The position numbers and the translations under genes were made by a program. A DNA stretch of 49,128 nucleotides from Bacteroidota bacterium (GTDB taxonomy: Bacteria; Bacteroidota; Bacteroidia; NORP154), in assembly GCA_022572355.1 (NCBI GenBank), contig JACZWC010000033.1, positions 1 through 49,128 on the forward strand, written 5' to 3'. Shown here piece after piece: positions 1 through 10,229 of this stretch. Each line of letters starts with the position of its first letter. The stretch's first letter is position 1. A model generated the notes under the pieces. It worked only from the letters and a program-made list of their open reading frames with translations. It did not search any database and was not told where the DNA came from.

Positions 1-3000
1 ACCAACGTGAGTTGCAATGGAGACTCATCTGGTTCTGCTACCGTAGCTCCTGCGGGCGGAACACCGCCATATACCTATTTGTGGGATGATCCTCTTGCTC
101 AAACCACAGCCACAGCCACCGGGCTTCCGGCATTGGATCATTATCATGTAGATATTACGGATAGCAATGGCTGCACCATTCAAATAGAAGTGGTGGTCAA
201 TGAACCTGCAGCCCTTGTTGTCAGCAAAAGCAGCACGAATGTAAGCTGTAATGGAGACGGTGATGGCACTGCGACTGTAACGGCTTCGGGAGGCACCCCG
301 CTGTATACTTATTTATGGAACACTTCACCTGCTCAAACCACTGCAACCGTAACAGGGCTCGTTGCCGGCTCCTATTCAGTTACGGTAACCGACGCCAATG
401 GCTGCGACACTTCTCTTGGTGTTGTTATCACAGAGCCAAATTCATTAATGATAACTTTTTTTAACAGAATACACGTAAATTGCAATGGCGGTGCAGATGG
501 TTCGGTATCGGCCGTTGTGATTTTTGGCACTTCTCCCTATATTTATTCCTGGAATACAATTCCACCGCAAACTACGGTAACAGCAACTGGTCTTTCGGCA
601 GGCAGTGTAACTCTACTTGCTATTGATAATAATGGATGTATTATATCCAGCTCCATAAGTATTAGCGAACCGCCACCAATAATAATAACTGCAACTGTTG
701 TCGATGCCAATTGTGGAAATAATGACGGACAAGCTACTGTAACTGTATCAGGAGGAACTCCTTACACGGTTGGAGCCCCATACCTTTATTTCTGGAACAC
801 AGCGCCCATTCAAACAGGCGCAACAGCTACCGGCCTTCCCGTCGGCGCTGTTGATGTAATTGTAACGGATTCCAATGGTTGCTCGGTAATAGCTACTCCA
901 CTTATTAGTGATTTGAATGTGACACTTGCATTGATTGCTGTTAACAATGTAGGGTGTTTCAGTGGAAATAATGGATCGGCAACTGTAGCTGCATCGGGCA
1001 GCACTCCTCCATATACTTTTCAGTGGGATCCTGCAACTGGCGGACAATCATCAGCGACGGCAACCGGCCTATCAGTTGGCACTTATAATGTAACTGCTAC
1101 AGATTCCAATGGCTGCCAGGCATCCTTGGCGGTAACGATTACCCAGCCTTTGCCCATCATCAGCAGTGTAAGTTCAAGTGACGTAATCTGTAATGGTGGA
1201 TCAACCGGCCAAGCCACGATAGTCACATCGGGAGAGTCGCCACCTTACACCTATTTGTGGAGCTCTATTCCAGTTCAAACTTCGGCTACAGCTACCGGAT
1301 TAGCAGGTGGTAGCTATTGGGTTACGGTAACTGATTTTGCCGGATGCGATTCAACAATTAACGTGGTGATCAGCGATCCACCACCGCTTGATATTAGCAC
1401 TTCGGCTGCTGGAGTAAGCTGTTTTGGCGCGAGTAATGGCTCAGCAACAGTTACAGTTATTGGGGGTACGCCGTCGTATACCTACGTATGGAGCGATCCG
1501 GGAACGCAAACTGCAGCAACTGCCTCAGGTTTGGATTCAGGTGTCTACGTAGTCTTCGTTACCGATGCAAATGGCTGTGATACTACGGCTAGTGTAACTG
1601 TTATAGAACCTGCCTTGTTGACGCTAAGTGCAAGCAGTTTCAATGTCAATTGTAATGGCGCTTGCGATGGAATAGGCACGGTTACTGCAGCGGGAGGAAC
1701 ACCGGTGTATACCTATGCATGGAACACCATTCCCTCACAGTCGTCATCAGTGGCTGACAGTTTGTGCCCGGGAAACTATACAATCAGCGTTGGTGATAAC
1801 AATGGCTGTAATGCATCGGCAAATATTACTATATCAGAACCAACCTTATTAACAGGCAGTATTACATCTTTTGATCACGTAACCTGCAATGGAGTTAATG
1901 ATGGAAATGCATCGGTAACACCGTTTGGAGGAACACTGCCCTACACCTATTCGTGGAATGATCCGTTGTTGCAGACAGATTCATTGGCAACTGGGTTATC
2001 TGCGGGAATTTATATCGCAACGGTTACAGATTCCAACGGATGTAGTATTTTGAAAACAGTTACTATCATAGAACCACCGCTCTTAACCGCAAGCATAGCT
2101 CTAAGTTTTAACATAAGTTGCAATGGAGCCAATGATGGGCAGGCAACCGTCTCAGCGACAGGTGGCACACCCGCATATACCTATTTATGGAATGATGGTT
2201 CTGCCCAAACAACGTCAGTTGCCGTTGGATTAGCGCCTGGAAATTATACTGTAACCGTTACCGATGTCAATGGTTGTGATACCGTAGCAAGTATAAACAT
2301 CATAGAGCCGGCCGTTCTCTCCGCAATTATTACTAACAGTTCGAATGTAAGTTGTTTTGGTGGAAGTGACGGTTCGGCTACGCTCACCGCCAGCGGGGGG
2401 ACAGCGCCATATACTTATCTATGGAATGATTCATCTGCCCAAACCACTGCCACGGCAAGTGGCCTTTCGGTGGGAAGCTATATTGTGACGGTTACCGATG
2501 CCAACGGTTGTGACACGATGGCAAGCGCGTCAATTACGGAGCCTCCATTGCTCACTCATACCATCACATCAGTAGTTGATGTTAGCTGTAATGGATCCTG
2601 TAACGGTGAAGCAACAATACTGCCATCTGGAGGAACACTTCCTTATACCTATGTTTGGTGCACTACACCGTTTCAATCAAATAATACGGCAACGGGATTG
2701 TGTCCGGGTAACTATTGCATTGCGGTGATGGACGCCAATGGGTGCACGGTATCCGATACGGTAGTAATTATTCAACCCCCAATTCTCACTGCAAGTGTAG
2801 ACCCTCCTATCATCCACGTGAAGTGCAAAGGCGGCAGCAATGGAGAGGCAACGGTAATTGCATCCGGTGGTACCACACCCTATTCGTATGCATGGGATGA
2901 TCCGATGTTGCAGAGCACTGCAACAGCTACCGGACTTATTGCCGGTACATATACCGTAGTGGTTACGGATTCAAACAATTGCAACTCAACGGGAAATGTA

Positions 3001-6000
3001 ACCGTAACTATCAATGAACCGGCTCAATATCTAACAATAAGCATCGCCGACAGTTTAAATGTTAGTTGTAATGGTGGAAGCGATGGGGAAGCAACAGCTA
3101 TGGCATCAGGAGGAACGCCTTTTTACACTTACCTGTGGAGTATTTTACCTTCACAATATACGGCAACTGCGACGGGACTCTCTGCTGGTACCTATGCAGT
3201 AACTGTTTTAGACGGAAATGGCTGTGATACATCAACTGGTATAAACATTGGTGAGCCAGCGTTACTGATAGCAACCATCACAGATAGTGTTAATGTGAGC
3301 TGTGTGGATGGAAGCGAAGGTAGTGCGACAGTAGCTGCTTCTGGAGGGATATCGCCTTATATTTATTCGTGGGATACCAATCCTGTTCAAACAAATACTG
3401 TAGCGACTGGGCTCGCTGCCGGAACTTATACAGCTACGGTTTCCGACACGAATAATTGTATTGCATATTCTTCTGTAAATATAACCGAACCAGATTCCAT
3501 ATTGTTATCAATTACTGCAGTAAATGCAAATTGCGGAAACCCGGATGGAGCAGCAAGTGTGGTTGCAACCGGAGGAACACCTCCGTACTCTTATCTATGG
3601 AGCCCTGGCGGAGTAACAAATGATTCAATAACAGGAATTTTCTCAGGGATTTACACAGTTGTTGTTACCGATTCTAACGGATGCATGGACTCAGCCGTTG
3701 CCTTAGTCAATGATATTGTGGTTTTTATTATACAGGATTCAACTGAAGATTTGACTTGCTATGCGGGCAGTGATGGAACAATAAGTATAAGCATTACCGC
3801 CGGAACACCTCCATTTACTTTTGATTGGAGTCATGATTCAGGGTTAAACGATTCAATGGCAACGGGATTATCCGCTGGAGTTTATTACCTGACTGTTACA
3901 GATTCCAACAACTGTTTGGCCAGTCAGCAATTCACTATCAGCGGCCCGGTTGCAATACTCGATAGCGTCTATATTCAAAATGTAACCTGCTATAGCGATA
4001 GTGACGGGCAGGTATCCGTGTTTGCGGTGGGGGGAACTCCTCCCTATACTTATTTATGGGGTACTGTCCCTGTGCAGACTGACTCCTTTGCTACAGATCT
4101 GACAGCCGGGAGTTACAACATTTCCATTACTGATACGCTCGGTTGTGATACTACTGTAACCGTTACAATTACAGAGCCGGATAGTATGATAGCAACTATT
4201 ACGGGTGTTACCAATACCAGTTGCATAGGTTCATGTGATGGTACGGCAACAGTAATGGGTTCCGGAGGTAACCCACCTTACGGATATTCATGGCAGATCG
4301 GTTCAGGCCCCGTTCAAACAGATTCTACAGCTACAGGGTTATGTGCAGGAACCTTTTCCGTAATACTTATGGATATGAAAGGATGCCTGGCTTATGCGGA
4401 TACAAGCATCACCGAACCGGATACGCTTTCAGCTTCCATAACCAATGTAGTAAACGTAAGCTGTAACGGTAAAAGAGATGGGCAGGCCACAGTAACCGTA
4501 ACAGGCGGAATGCCCGGATACAGTTATTTATGGAATACAACGCCTGTCCAAACCGATTCCACTGCTACGGGTTTAGAACCCATAACACATACTGTAACCG
4601 TTACGGACACAAACGGCTGTTCGACCACTGCCAGTGTAAGCATCACTGAGCCAGGTGTTTTTGCGGCGAGCTTGGGAAGCGTTACCCACGTGAGTTGTAA
4701 TGGAGGGTTTGACGGCAGCGCATCCGTAGTACCTTTCGGCGGGACAACGCCATACAGCTACGCTTGGAGCACTGTTCCGGTACAGACCGACTCCATCGCC
4801 ACGGGGCTGAGCGCAGGTACGGATACTGTAATTGTCTCTGATTTTAACGGATGCAGCGACACCGTTATCGCTCCGATTAATGAACCGCCATTATTGACAG
4901 TTAGTATAACCGACAGCATGAATGTCAGCTGTTTTGGGGGTAGTGATGGAGAAGCTACAGTTACTGCCGCAGGGGGGTCGGGGCTATATGCGTATTTGTG
5001 GAATGACTCTGGCACCCAAACAACCAAAACAGCAACGGGGTTGTCAGCAGGGAATTACACAGTAACAGTAACTGATGATAATAGTTGCGATACAGGCGTG
5101 AGTGTAACCATCACGGAGCCTCCCCTGCTCACAGTAAGCGTTACCAGCAGTATAAATGTAAGTTGCAATGGAGGTAATGATGGTTCAGTATCCGTATTAG
5201 TATCTGGAGGAACGACTCCTTATACTTATTTATGGGATGATGATTCAACTCAGACAACTGATTCGGCTTATATTCTTATTGCAGGGGTATATACTGTAAC
5301 TGTTACCGATACATTGGGCTGCGATACAACAGTAACCGATACAATTACCGAACCTGCCTTGCTTGTAGCTGTGATCCCCAACGTTTCAAATGTAAGCTGT
5401 AAGGGTGATAGTATGGGATCAGCAACAGTGAATGTATCAGGTGGTACATCACCCTATACTTATCTGTGGAACGACCCAAATGCACAAACAGATACAGTTG
5501 CAACAAACCTTTTTGCTGGTACATTTAACGTAATCGTAACTGATTTTATGGGATGTGATACAACGATAATCGCAACTGTGACCGAGCCCGATTCATTGAT
5601 ATTATCCATTATCAATATTACTCATGTGGCATGCTATGCCGACAGCACCGGCGAAGCGACTGCCAGCGTGAGCGGGGGTACTTTACCATATGTTTATTTA
5701 TGGAATACTCCTGACACAATTTCGCAAACTGATTCTATGGTTACCGGGCTGCCGGCGGGAACCTATGCTGTGACGGTTACCGATACGTTGGGTTGTGTAG
5801 CTAATGATAGTTTGATCATTACCGAGCCGTCGGATATTCTTATTTCGGTTTCAAATGATACACTTATTTGCACAGGCGATAATGCCCTTATCAGCGTTTT
5901 TGCTTCTGGGGGATCTGGTGCGCTCACTTATACGTGGAGTGACACCACGTTGAGTGGCTCCGGCACGTTTAGCGTGTCTCCTGTGGATACTACAAGTTAT

Positions 6001-7401
6001 ATAGTCACTGTAACAGACAGCTTGGGTTGTATTTCGAAGGACAGCATTAAGGTTAGTGTCGGTCCAGTGATCATCATCTTTGCTGTTGACGATTCTATTT
6101 GTGTGGGAGATAGTACGGTAATTTCTGCGGTTGTTACGGGGGGAGACGGAAATTATTCTTATTTGTGGGAAACAGGGGATACGACCAATGCAATAACGGT
6201 TAATCCAACCAGCAGCACGTATTATACGCTTACAGTTGATGACGGTTGTGCTACTCCGCCAGTAACAGATTCGGTATTTGTTGAAGTGAATCCTTATCCG
6301 GTGATTGGTTTATTACCGCCAGATGCGAGTGCTTGCGAAAGTGCAACTATCACGTTTATAGATATAATTGCTGACATTTCCGGATCGACATATTTCTGGG
6401 ATTTTGGAGATGGAAATACTGATACAACAACAAACGCATCCGTAATTTACACATATAATAACACTGGAATATTTAATGTTTCTGTTTCAGTTATGTCTCC
6501 GAAGGGATGCCAAACCGATTCAACAAATTTCAGTACTGTTGTGATATCGGCATTACCCACTGCAAACTTTACCGGTGTACCGATAGATACGGCGATAATA
6601 CAACCCACTGTAGATTTTACTGATCTGTCATTGGGGGATCCTATTATTGGCGATACCATTTCCAGCTGGTATTGGGACTTTGGAGATGGGAATATTTCAA
6701 CTTTGCAACATCCTGTCCATACATATACTGACACAGGTATGCATACCATTATGCTGGCCATAATTAATGAATACGGCTGTCATGATACCATCATAAAAAC
6801 CTTAGTGATCTGCTCAGGCCAATCCTTGGGTAGTGATAGCATTGTTTTTTCATATCTGCCTGTTGTAATCTGTACTGCTGATCCCACTGTTACAACCACT
6901 GAATTTCCTAAAATTAAATTCACATCGACCATTAGCCCCCGGTATCATTGGGATTTTGGGGATGGGGACACTACTAATTTTAGAAATCCGGTACACACCT
7001 ATAAAGATAGTGGCACTTATAACACTGTTCTTACAGTTACAAATATATACGGGTGTGTAAATACTTGTAGCTTGGATATAGTTGTTAATCCTTATTTCGA
7101 AATCAAAGTGCCAAATGCCTTTACACCTGATCCGAATGGGCCAAATGGCGGAGTATACAATTTCAACATATTTGATAACAATGTGTTCTTTCCCGTTACA
7201 AAGTTTGTCGATGAGTTTCATATGATGATATTTAACCGGTGGGGTGAGTTGGTGTTTGAATCCTTTGACCTGAAGATTGGCTGGGATGGTTATTATCGTG
7301 ATGAACTCAGCCAGGCAGATGCCTATGTATGGAAAATTGAGGTGAGGTTTATTAACGGGGAAGAGGTGAAACTGATCGGAGACGTAACTTTAATAAGATA
7401 A
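1..7401 (+). CDS. Giant SprB-repeat adhesin with PKD domains and T9SS type B sorting domain (5' end outside window)
   Basis: The reading frame is open from the first base, so the gene starts upstream and the visible 2466 codons are its C-terminal part. I count about 25 SprB-type repeats of 75-90 residues. Each opens with a Cys-Asn-Gly-like motif, has a GGTPPYTYLW-like core and ends with a second Cys in a TD-NGC motif, often followed by EP. Two Ig-like repeats follow (about residues 1945-2095), then three PKD domains with WDFGDG cores near residues 2135, 2225 and 2318. The last 95 residues match the gliding-motility-associated type B sorting domain (NRWGELVFES, GWDGYY). In this family such proteins are T9SS-exported surface adhesins; SprB itself drives gliding in Flavobacterium. 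The stop lies 2 nt before the next gene, and a PorP/SprF partner sits third in the unit. Gliding itself is not shown by the sequence. Confidence 0.93.
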   Translation, partial: TNVSCNGDSSGSATVAPAGGTPPYTYLWDDPLAQTTATATGLPALDHYHVDITDSNGCTIQIEVVVNEPAALVVSKSSTNVSCNGDGDGTATVTASGGTPLYTYLWNTSPAQTTATVTGLVAGSYSVTVTDANGCDTSLGVVITEPNSLMITFFNRIHVNCNGGADGSVSAVVIFGTSPYIYSWNTIPPQTTVTATGLSAGSVTLLAIDNNGCIISSSISISEPPPIIITATVVDANCGNNDGQATVTVSGGTPYTVGAPYLYFWNTAPIQTGATATGLPVGAVDVIVTDSNGCSVIATPLISDLNVTLALIAVNNVGCFSGNNGSATVAASGSTPPYTFQWDPATGGQSSATATGLSVGTYNVTATDSNGCQASLAVTITQPLPIISSVSSSDVICNGGSTGQATIVTSGESPPYTYLWSSIPVQTSATATGLAGGSYWVTVTDFAGCDSTINVVISDPPPLDISTSAAGVSCFGASNGSATVTVIGGTPSYTYVWSDPGTQTAATASGLDSGVYVVFVTDANGCDTTASVTVIEPALLTLSASSFNVNCNGACDGIGTVTAAGGTPVYTYAWNTIPSQSSSVADSLCPGNYTISVGDNNGCNASANITISEPTLLTGSITSFDHVTCNGVNDGNASVTPFGGTLPYTYSWNDPLLQTDSLATGLSAGIYIATVTDSNGCSILKTVTIIEPPLLTASIALSFNISCNGANDGQATVSATGGTPAYTYLWNDGSAQTTSVAVGLAPGNYTVTVTDVNGCDTVASINIIEPAVLSAIITNSSNVSCFGGSDGSATLTASGGTAPYTYLWNDSSAQTTATASGLSVGSYIVTVTDANGCDTMASASITEPPLLTHTITSVVDVSCNGSCNGEATILPSGGTLPYTYVWCTTPFQSNNTATGLCPGNYCIAVMDANGCTVSDTVVIIQPPILTASVDPPIIHVKCKGGSNGEATVIASGGTTPYSYAWDDPMLQSTATATGLIAGTYTVVVTDSNNCNSTGNVTVTINEPAQYLTISIADSLNVSCNGGSDGEATAMASGGTPFYTYLWSILPSQYTATATGLSAGTYAVTVLDGNGCDTSTGINIGEPALLIATITDSVNVSCVDGSEGSATVAASGGISPYIYSWDTNPVQTNTVATGLAAGTYTATVSDTNNCIAYSSVNITEPDSILLSITAVNANCGNPDGAASVVATGGTPPYSYLWSPGGVTNDSITGIFSGIYTVVVTDSNGCMDSAVALVNDIVVFIIQDSTEDLTCYAGSDGTISISITAGTPPFTFDWSHDSGLNDSMATGLSAGVYYLTVTDSNNCLASQQFTISGPVAILDSVYIQNVTCYSDSDGQVSVFAVGGTPPYTYLWGTVPVQTDSFATDLTAGSYNISITDTLGCDTTVTVTITEPDSMIATITGVTNTSCIGSCDGTATVMGSGGNPPYGYSWQIGSGPVQTDSTATGLCAGTFSVILMDMKGCLAYADTSITEPDTLSASITNVVNVSCNGKRDGQATVTVTGGMPGYSYLWNTTPVQTDSTATGLEPITHTVTVTDTNGCSTTASVSITEPGVFAASLGSVTHVSCNGGFDGSASVVPFGGTTPYSYAWSTVPVQTDSIATGLSAGTDTVIVSDFNGCSDTVIAPINEPPLLTVSITDSMNVSCFGGSDGEATVTAAGGSGLYAYLWNDSGTQTTKTATGLSAGNYTVTVTDDNSCDTGVSVTITEPPLLTVSVTSSINVSCNGGNDGSVSVLVSGGTTPYTYLWDDDSTQTTDSAYILIAGVYTVTVTDTLGCDTTVTDTITEPALLVAVIPNVSNVSCKGDSMGSATVNVSGGTSPYTYLWNDPNAQTDTVATNLFAGTFNVIVTDFMGCDTTIIATVTEPDSLILSIINITHVACYADSTGEATASVSGGTLPYVYLWNTPDTISQTDSMVTGLPAGTYAVTVTDTLGCVANDSLIITEPSDILISVSNDTLICTGDNALISVFASGGSGALTYTWSDTTLSGSGTFSVSPVDTTSYIVTVTDSLGCISKDSIKVSVGPVIIIFAVDDSICVGDSTVISAVVTGGDGNYSYLWETGDTTNAITVNPTSSTYYTLTVDDGCATPPVTDSVFVEVNPYPVIGLLPPDASACESATITFIDIIADISGSTYFWDFGDGNTDTTTNASVIYTYNNTGIFNVSVSVMSPKGCQTDSTNFSTVVISALPTANFTGVPIDTAIIQPTVDFTDLSLGDPIIGDTISSWYWDFGDGNISTLQHPVHTYTDTGMHTIMLAIINEYGCHDTIIKTLVICSGQSLGSDSIVFSYLPVVICTADPTVTTTEFPKIKFTSTISPRYHWDFGDGDTTNFRNPVHTYKDSGTYNTVLTVTNIYGCVNTCSLDIVVNPYFEIKVPNAFTPDPNGPNGGVYNFNIFDNNVFFPVTKFVDEFHMMIFNRWGELVFESFDLKIGWDGYYRDELSQADAYVWKIEVRFINGEEVKLIGDVTLIR

Positions 7402-7403
7402 AA

Positions 7404-9044
7404 ATGAGCAGGTTAAAATTAGTGGCTATTTGTGTATCAATCTGTTATCTCACAGGTGTGAATCATGTGGCTGCTCAATCCGTCCCGATAGCCCCCGATA
7501 GTTATCGGGGCGGGAGCGATCGGATGAAATATTCAAAGCAGCAAAAAGAACTTAAGAGAGAAGCTGATTATTATTTCAACTATGGCGATTATGTAAGCGC
7601 TCAAAATATTTACGACAGTTTATACATAAGTGATAGTATTTCACCTGAATTGAACTTTAAATTAGGCATATGTGCATTGTTAGGACACAGTGATAAATCT
7701 AAATCAACCGAATATTTTAAGATCGCTGCTGCTGCAGGACAAACGGAAGCAATTTTTTATTTAGCGAATTGGTATCATCTTCAGAACGATTTTGATAAAT
7801 CGATTGAGTTATATGAAAAATATAAAGGTGCTGATGGGAAAAAATTTATTGACGATACAGAAATTAATACGCGAATCGCTACATCTAACAGAGCAAGAGA
7901 GATGATGAATAATCCCGTTGATGTTAGAATTGAAAATATTGGGTCACTGATTAATACTGAATATTCTGAATATGTTCCTGTAGTATCAGCGGATGAGTCT
8001 GTACTTATTTTCACATCCAGAAGAAAGGGAGGAACTGGCGGGAAACTCGATCTCTATGGCAAGTACTTTGAGGATATATATATATCATACAAAGAAAATG
8101 ATGCATGGCTTCCACCCGTAGGAATTGGCTCAAACATTAATACTGATAGCTATGATGCATGTGTCGGCTTATCATCCGACGGGTCCACCTTATTAACCTA
8201 TAGGGCCAATGAGTCATTTACGGGAGGCGATCTTTATTGGTCAACCTTAGAAGGTGATGTATGGCAAAAACCGGTTAAATATGGCCCGAACATAAATAGT
8301 GAATATATAGAACCTAGCGCCAGTCTTAGTTCAAGTGGCAACACATTGTATTTTTCAAGCAATCGGCCAGGTGGTTATGGAGGGCTTGATATATATAGGG
8401 TGGTTCGATTGCCAGATGGGAAATGGAGTTTACCGGTAAATCTTGGGTCCCAGATAAATACTAAATATAATGATGATGCCCCTTTTATTCACCCGGATAA
8501 TATCACACTGTATTTTAGCTCTCAAGGCCACGGCACAATGGGAGGTTATGATATATTCAAGTCAGAACTTGGTGAAACCGATTCCAATGGCTATCGTGAC
8601 TGGTCTGGCGCTGAGAACCTGGGTTATCCTATCAACACAACTGACGATGATATATATTTTGTGCTTTCTGCCGATGGCAAAAGAGGGTATTATTCTTCGA
8701 GTAAAATAGGCGGGTACGGAGAACAAGATATTTATATTATGCATTTGCCTTATGAATTCAAGGAACTAACTATCATCAAAGGTGCGGTTACATCTGCTGA
8801 TTCATTGGAAAAACCGATCAAAGCCAGAATTGTATTGAGAGACTATGAAAGCAAGAGAATGCAAGCCCTGTATCATTCAAATTCTAAAACCGGCAAGTAC
8901 ATGTTAATTATACCACCAGATAAAAAAATCAGAATTTCGGTGGAAGCGCCAGGTTATTTTACCCTTTATGATGTGGTGTACTTTGAGCTTGGAGAAGGTT
9001 TTAACATAATATACAGGCCGATTAGGCTTGAAACCAGAGATTAG
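7404..9044 (+). CDS. PorE-like periplasmic/outer-membrane protein: TPR + PD40 propeller + carboxypeptidase-like domain, no OmpA domain
   Basis: The 546-residue product has a signal peptide ending VAAQ (residue 25). A TPR-like helical region follows at about 45-150, then about five PD40/WD40-like blades at about 185-455 with cores such as SADESVLIFTSRR and LYFSSNRPGGYGG. A C-terminal carboxypeptidase-regulatory-like beta domain spans about 455-545. This order matches PorE of the T9SS, but the C-terminal OmpA peptidoglycan-binding domain of PorE is absent. The ATG lies 2 nt after the adhesin stop and the PorP/SprF gene follows 12 nt downstream, so co-transcription is likely. A role in adhesin secretion or anchoring is inferred from this context. 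A GC-rich palindrome is embedded just after the signal peptide (7484-7525), where it codes for about 14 residues unlike the rest of the protein. Confidence 0.85.
   Translation: MSRLKLVAICVSICYLTGVNHVAAQSVPIAPDSYRGGSDRMKYSKQQKELKREADYYFNYGDYVSAQNIYDSLYISDSISPELNFKLGICALLGHSDKSKSTEYFKIAAAAGQTEAIFYLANWYHLQNDFDKSIELYEKYKGADGKKFIDDTEINTRIATSNRAREMMNNPVDVRIENIGSLINTEYSEYVPVVSADESVLIFTSRRKGGTGGKLDLYGKYFEDIYISYKENDAWLPPVGIGSNINTDSYDACVGLSSDGSTLLTYRANESFTGGDLYWSTLEGDVWQKPVKYGPNINSEYIEPSASLSSSGNTLYFSSNRPGGYGGLDIYRVVRLPDGKWSLPVNLGSQINTKYNDDAPFIHPDNITLYFSSQGHGTMGGYDIFKSELGETDSNGYRDWSGAENLGYPINTTDDDIYFVLSADGKRGYYSSSKIGGYGEQDIYIMHLPYEFKELTIIKGAVTSADSLEKPIKARIVLRDYESKRMQALYHSNSKTGKYMLIIPPDKKIRISVEAPGYFTLYDVVYFELGEGFNIIYRPIRLETRD
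7484..7525. repeat. REP-like GC-rich palindrome inside a CDS
   Basis: CCCCGATA at 7493-7500 and TATCGGGG at 7503-7510 form a perfect 8-bp inverted repeat around GT. CCCGATA at 7484-7490 is an extra direct copy on the left, and a GCGATCGG motif lies on the right. The composition differs sharply from the AT-rich flanks. It sits in frame in the linker between signal peptide and TPR region of the PorE-like gene, which suggests insertion of a dispersed palindromic element. Confidence 0.6.
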
Positions 9045-9056
9045 ATATTATTGATA

Positions 9057-10127
9057 ATGAAAATCAATGCCAAACATATATTTAGTTCCTTACTGCTTGG
9101 CCTATTTCTTATGGCAGGAGTTTCATCTGCCCAAGATCCGCAATTCTCACAATTCTACAATGCTCCTTTGTATTTGAATCCTGCATTTACAGGAAACACA
9201 ATACAGGGAAGAGTCGGGACAAATTATAGAAAGCAATGGCCGGGAATATCAGGTGCTTTTACGTCATACACCCTTTTTTATGATCATAATTTGGCTAAGA
9301 TACAAAGCGGCGTTGGCCTTATGTTTGTAAAGGACCAGGCAGGCAGTGTAGGCCTGAGATTTACTAAGATAGCTGGATTGTATTCTTATAAATTGGCTGT
9401 TACAAGGAAGTTTTTCGTAAATGCCGGTGTACGCGCTTCGTACGCTAATTACACCATGGATTTTTCCAAACTTGAATTCGGAGATCAATTTTTGAGAGAT
9501 AACCCCATTTTTTCTGTCGAGACCTTTGCAGTTCAAGATGTTTCCTATTTTGATTTGTCAACGGGGTTTATTGCATATGGAGGCCGTTTTTGGATCGGAA
9601 TGGCCATCGATCACCTGACAAGGCCTAAGTACTCTTTTATGGGCTATGATGCACATTTGCCTATTAAATACTCAATTCATGGAGGTTATATTCTACCCTT
9701 AAAAAAAACACAGAAAGGAAATACAGTTAAAAACTTAATGATCGCTGCTAACTATAAAGCTCAGGGGAAGTGGGACCAGTTTGATATTGGTGCCTATTTT
9801 AAAATCAAAGCTTATGTAATAGGGGTTTGGTATAGGGGTATTCCCTGGCTCAAGGCATATAAACGTGGATATTCAAATAATGATGCTGTTATATTGTCCG
9901 TAGGTTATAAAGTTCAGGATTATTTAAATATTGGCTATAGTTACGATATTACCATATCCAAACTGGGCCTTGCTACAAAAGGAGCACACGAAATATCAAT
10001 TATTTACGAGTTTGCCCGGGCTGAGTATAAACGAGATGTCAGGAGAAGAAAGTTGATGGTGCCTTGTGCCAAGTTTTCAAACAGCGCTTTTGGAATGACC
10101 CCATCAAAGAAAAATAAACGAAAATAA
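9057..10127 (+). CDS. PorP/SprF family type IX secretion system membrane protein
   Basis: The product is 356 residues from the ATG at 9057; a TTG two codons upstream (9051) is less likely. The N-terminus has a signal peptide ending GVSSAQ, followed directly by the family hallmark DPQFSQFYNAPLYLNPAF. Further family features are the RKQWPG motif and repeated amphipathic beta-strands suited to an outer-membrane barrel. Family members pair with particular T9SS cargo, SprF with SprB for example, and are needed for export or attachment of type B sorting-domain proteins. Its place two genes after a type B adhesin fits that partner role. The protein ends in a basic tail (KKNKRK). A hairpin over the stop codon probably ends the operon. 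Confidence 0.93.
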   Translation: MKINAKHIFSSLLLGLFLMAGVSSAQDPQFSQFYNAPLYLNPAFTGNTIQGRVGTNYRKQWPGISGAFTSYTLFYDHNLAKIQSGVGLMFVKDQAGSVGLRFTKIAGLYSYKLAVTRKFFVNAGVRASYANYTMDFSKLEFGDQFLRDNPIFSVETFAVQDVSYFDLSTGFIAYGGRFWIGMAIDHLTRPKYSFMGYDAHLPIKYSIHGGYILPLKKTQKGNTVKNLMIAANYKAQGKWDQFDIGAYFKIKAYVIGVWYRGIPWLKAYKRGYSNNDAVILSVGYKVQDYLNIGYSYDITISKLGLATKGAHEISIIYEFARAEYKRDVRRRKLMVPCAKFSNSAFGMTPSKKNKRK

Positions 10128-10140
10128 AAATTTCGTTTTT
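10116..10140 (+). terminator. Terminator-like hairpin at the end of the PorP/SprF operon
   Basis: AAACGAAA (10116-10123) pairs with TTTCGTTT (10131-10138) across a short AT-rich loop that includes the stop codon. A T-run follows. This fits a weak intrinsic terminator for the plus-strand operon. Confidence 0.5.
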
Positions 10141-10198
10141 ACATCTGACGTAGTGTTTAGAAAAGTGCCACAAACACAAGCGCGACAACATGCAAAAG

Positions 10199-10224
10199 AA
10201 TTTCATGATTCCCTGCATGAAATT
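10199..10224. terminator. Hairpin between convergent genes
   Basis: AATTTCATG (10199-10207) and CATGAAATT (10216-10224) are perfect 9-bp inverted repeats with an 8-nt loop. The hairpin lies just past the stop codon of the minus-strand DUF5686 gene and 70 nt past the plus-strand PorP/SprF gene, so it could end transcription from either side. Confidence 0.5.
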
Positions 10225-10229
10225 TTGAT

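Noticed and set aside
1..7401. Dense regular DNA repeats that could be taken for a CRISPR or satellite array
   Set aside because: The period (about 225-270 bp) follows SprB protein repeats in one open frame, units diverge strongly, and there are no short constant repeats with unique spacers.
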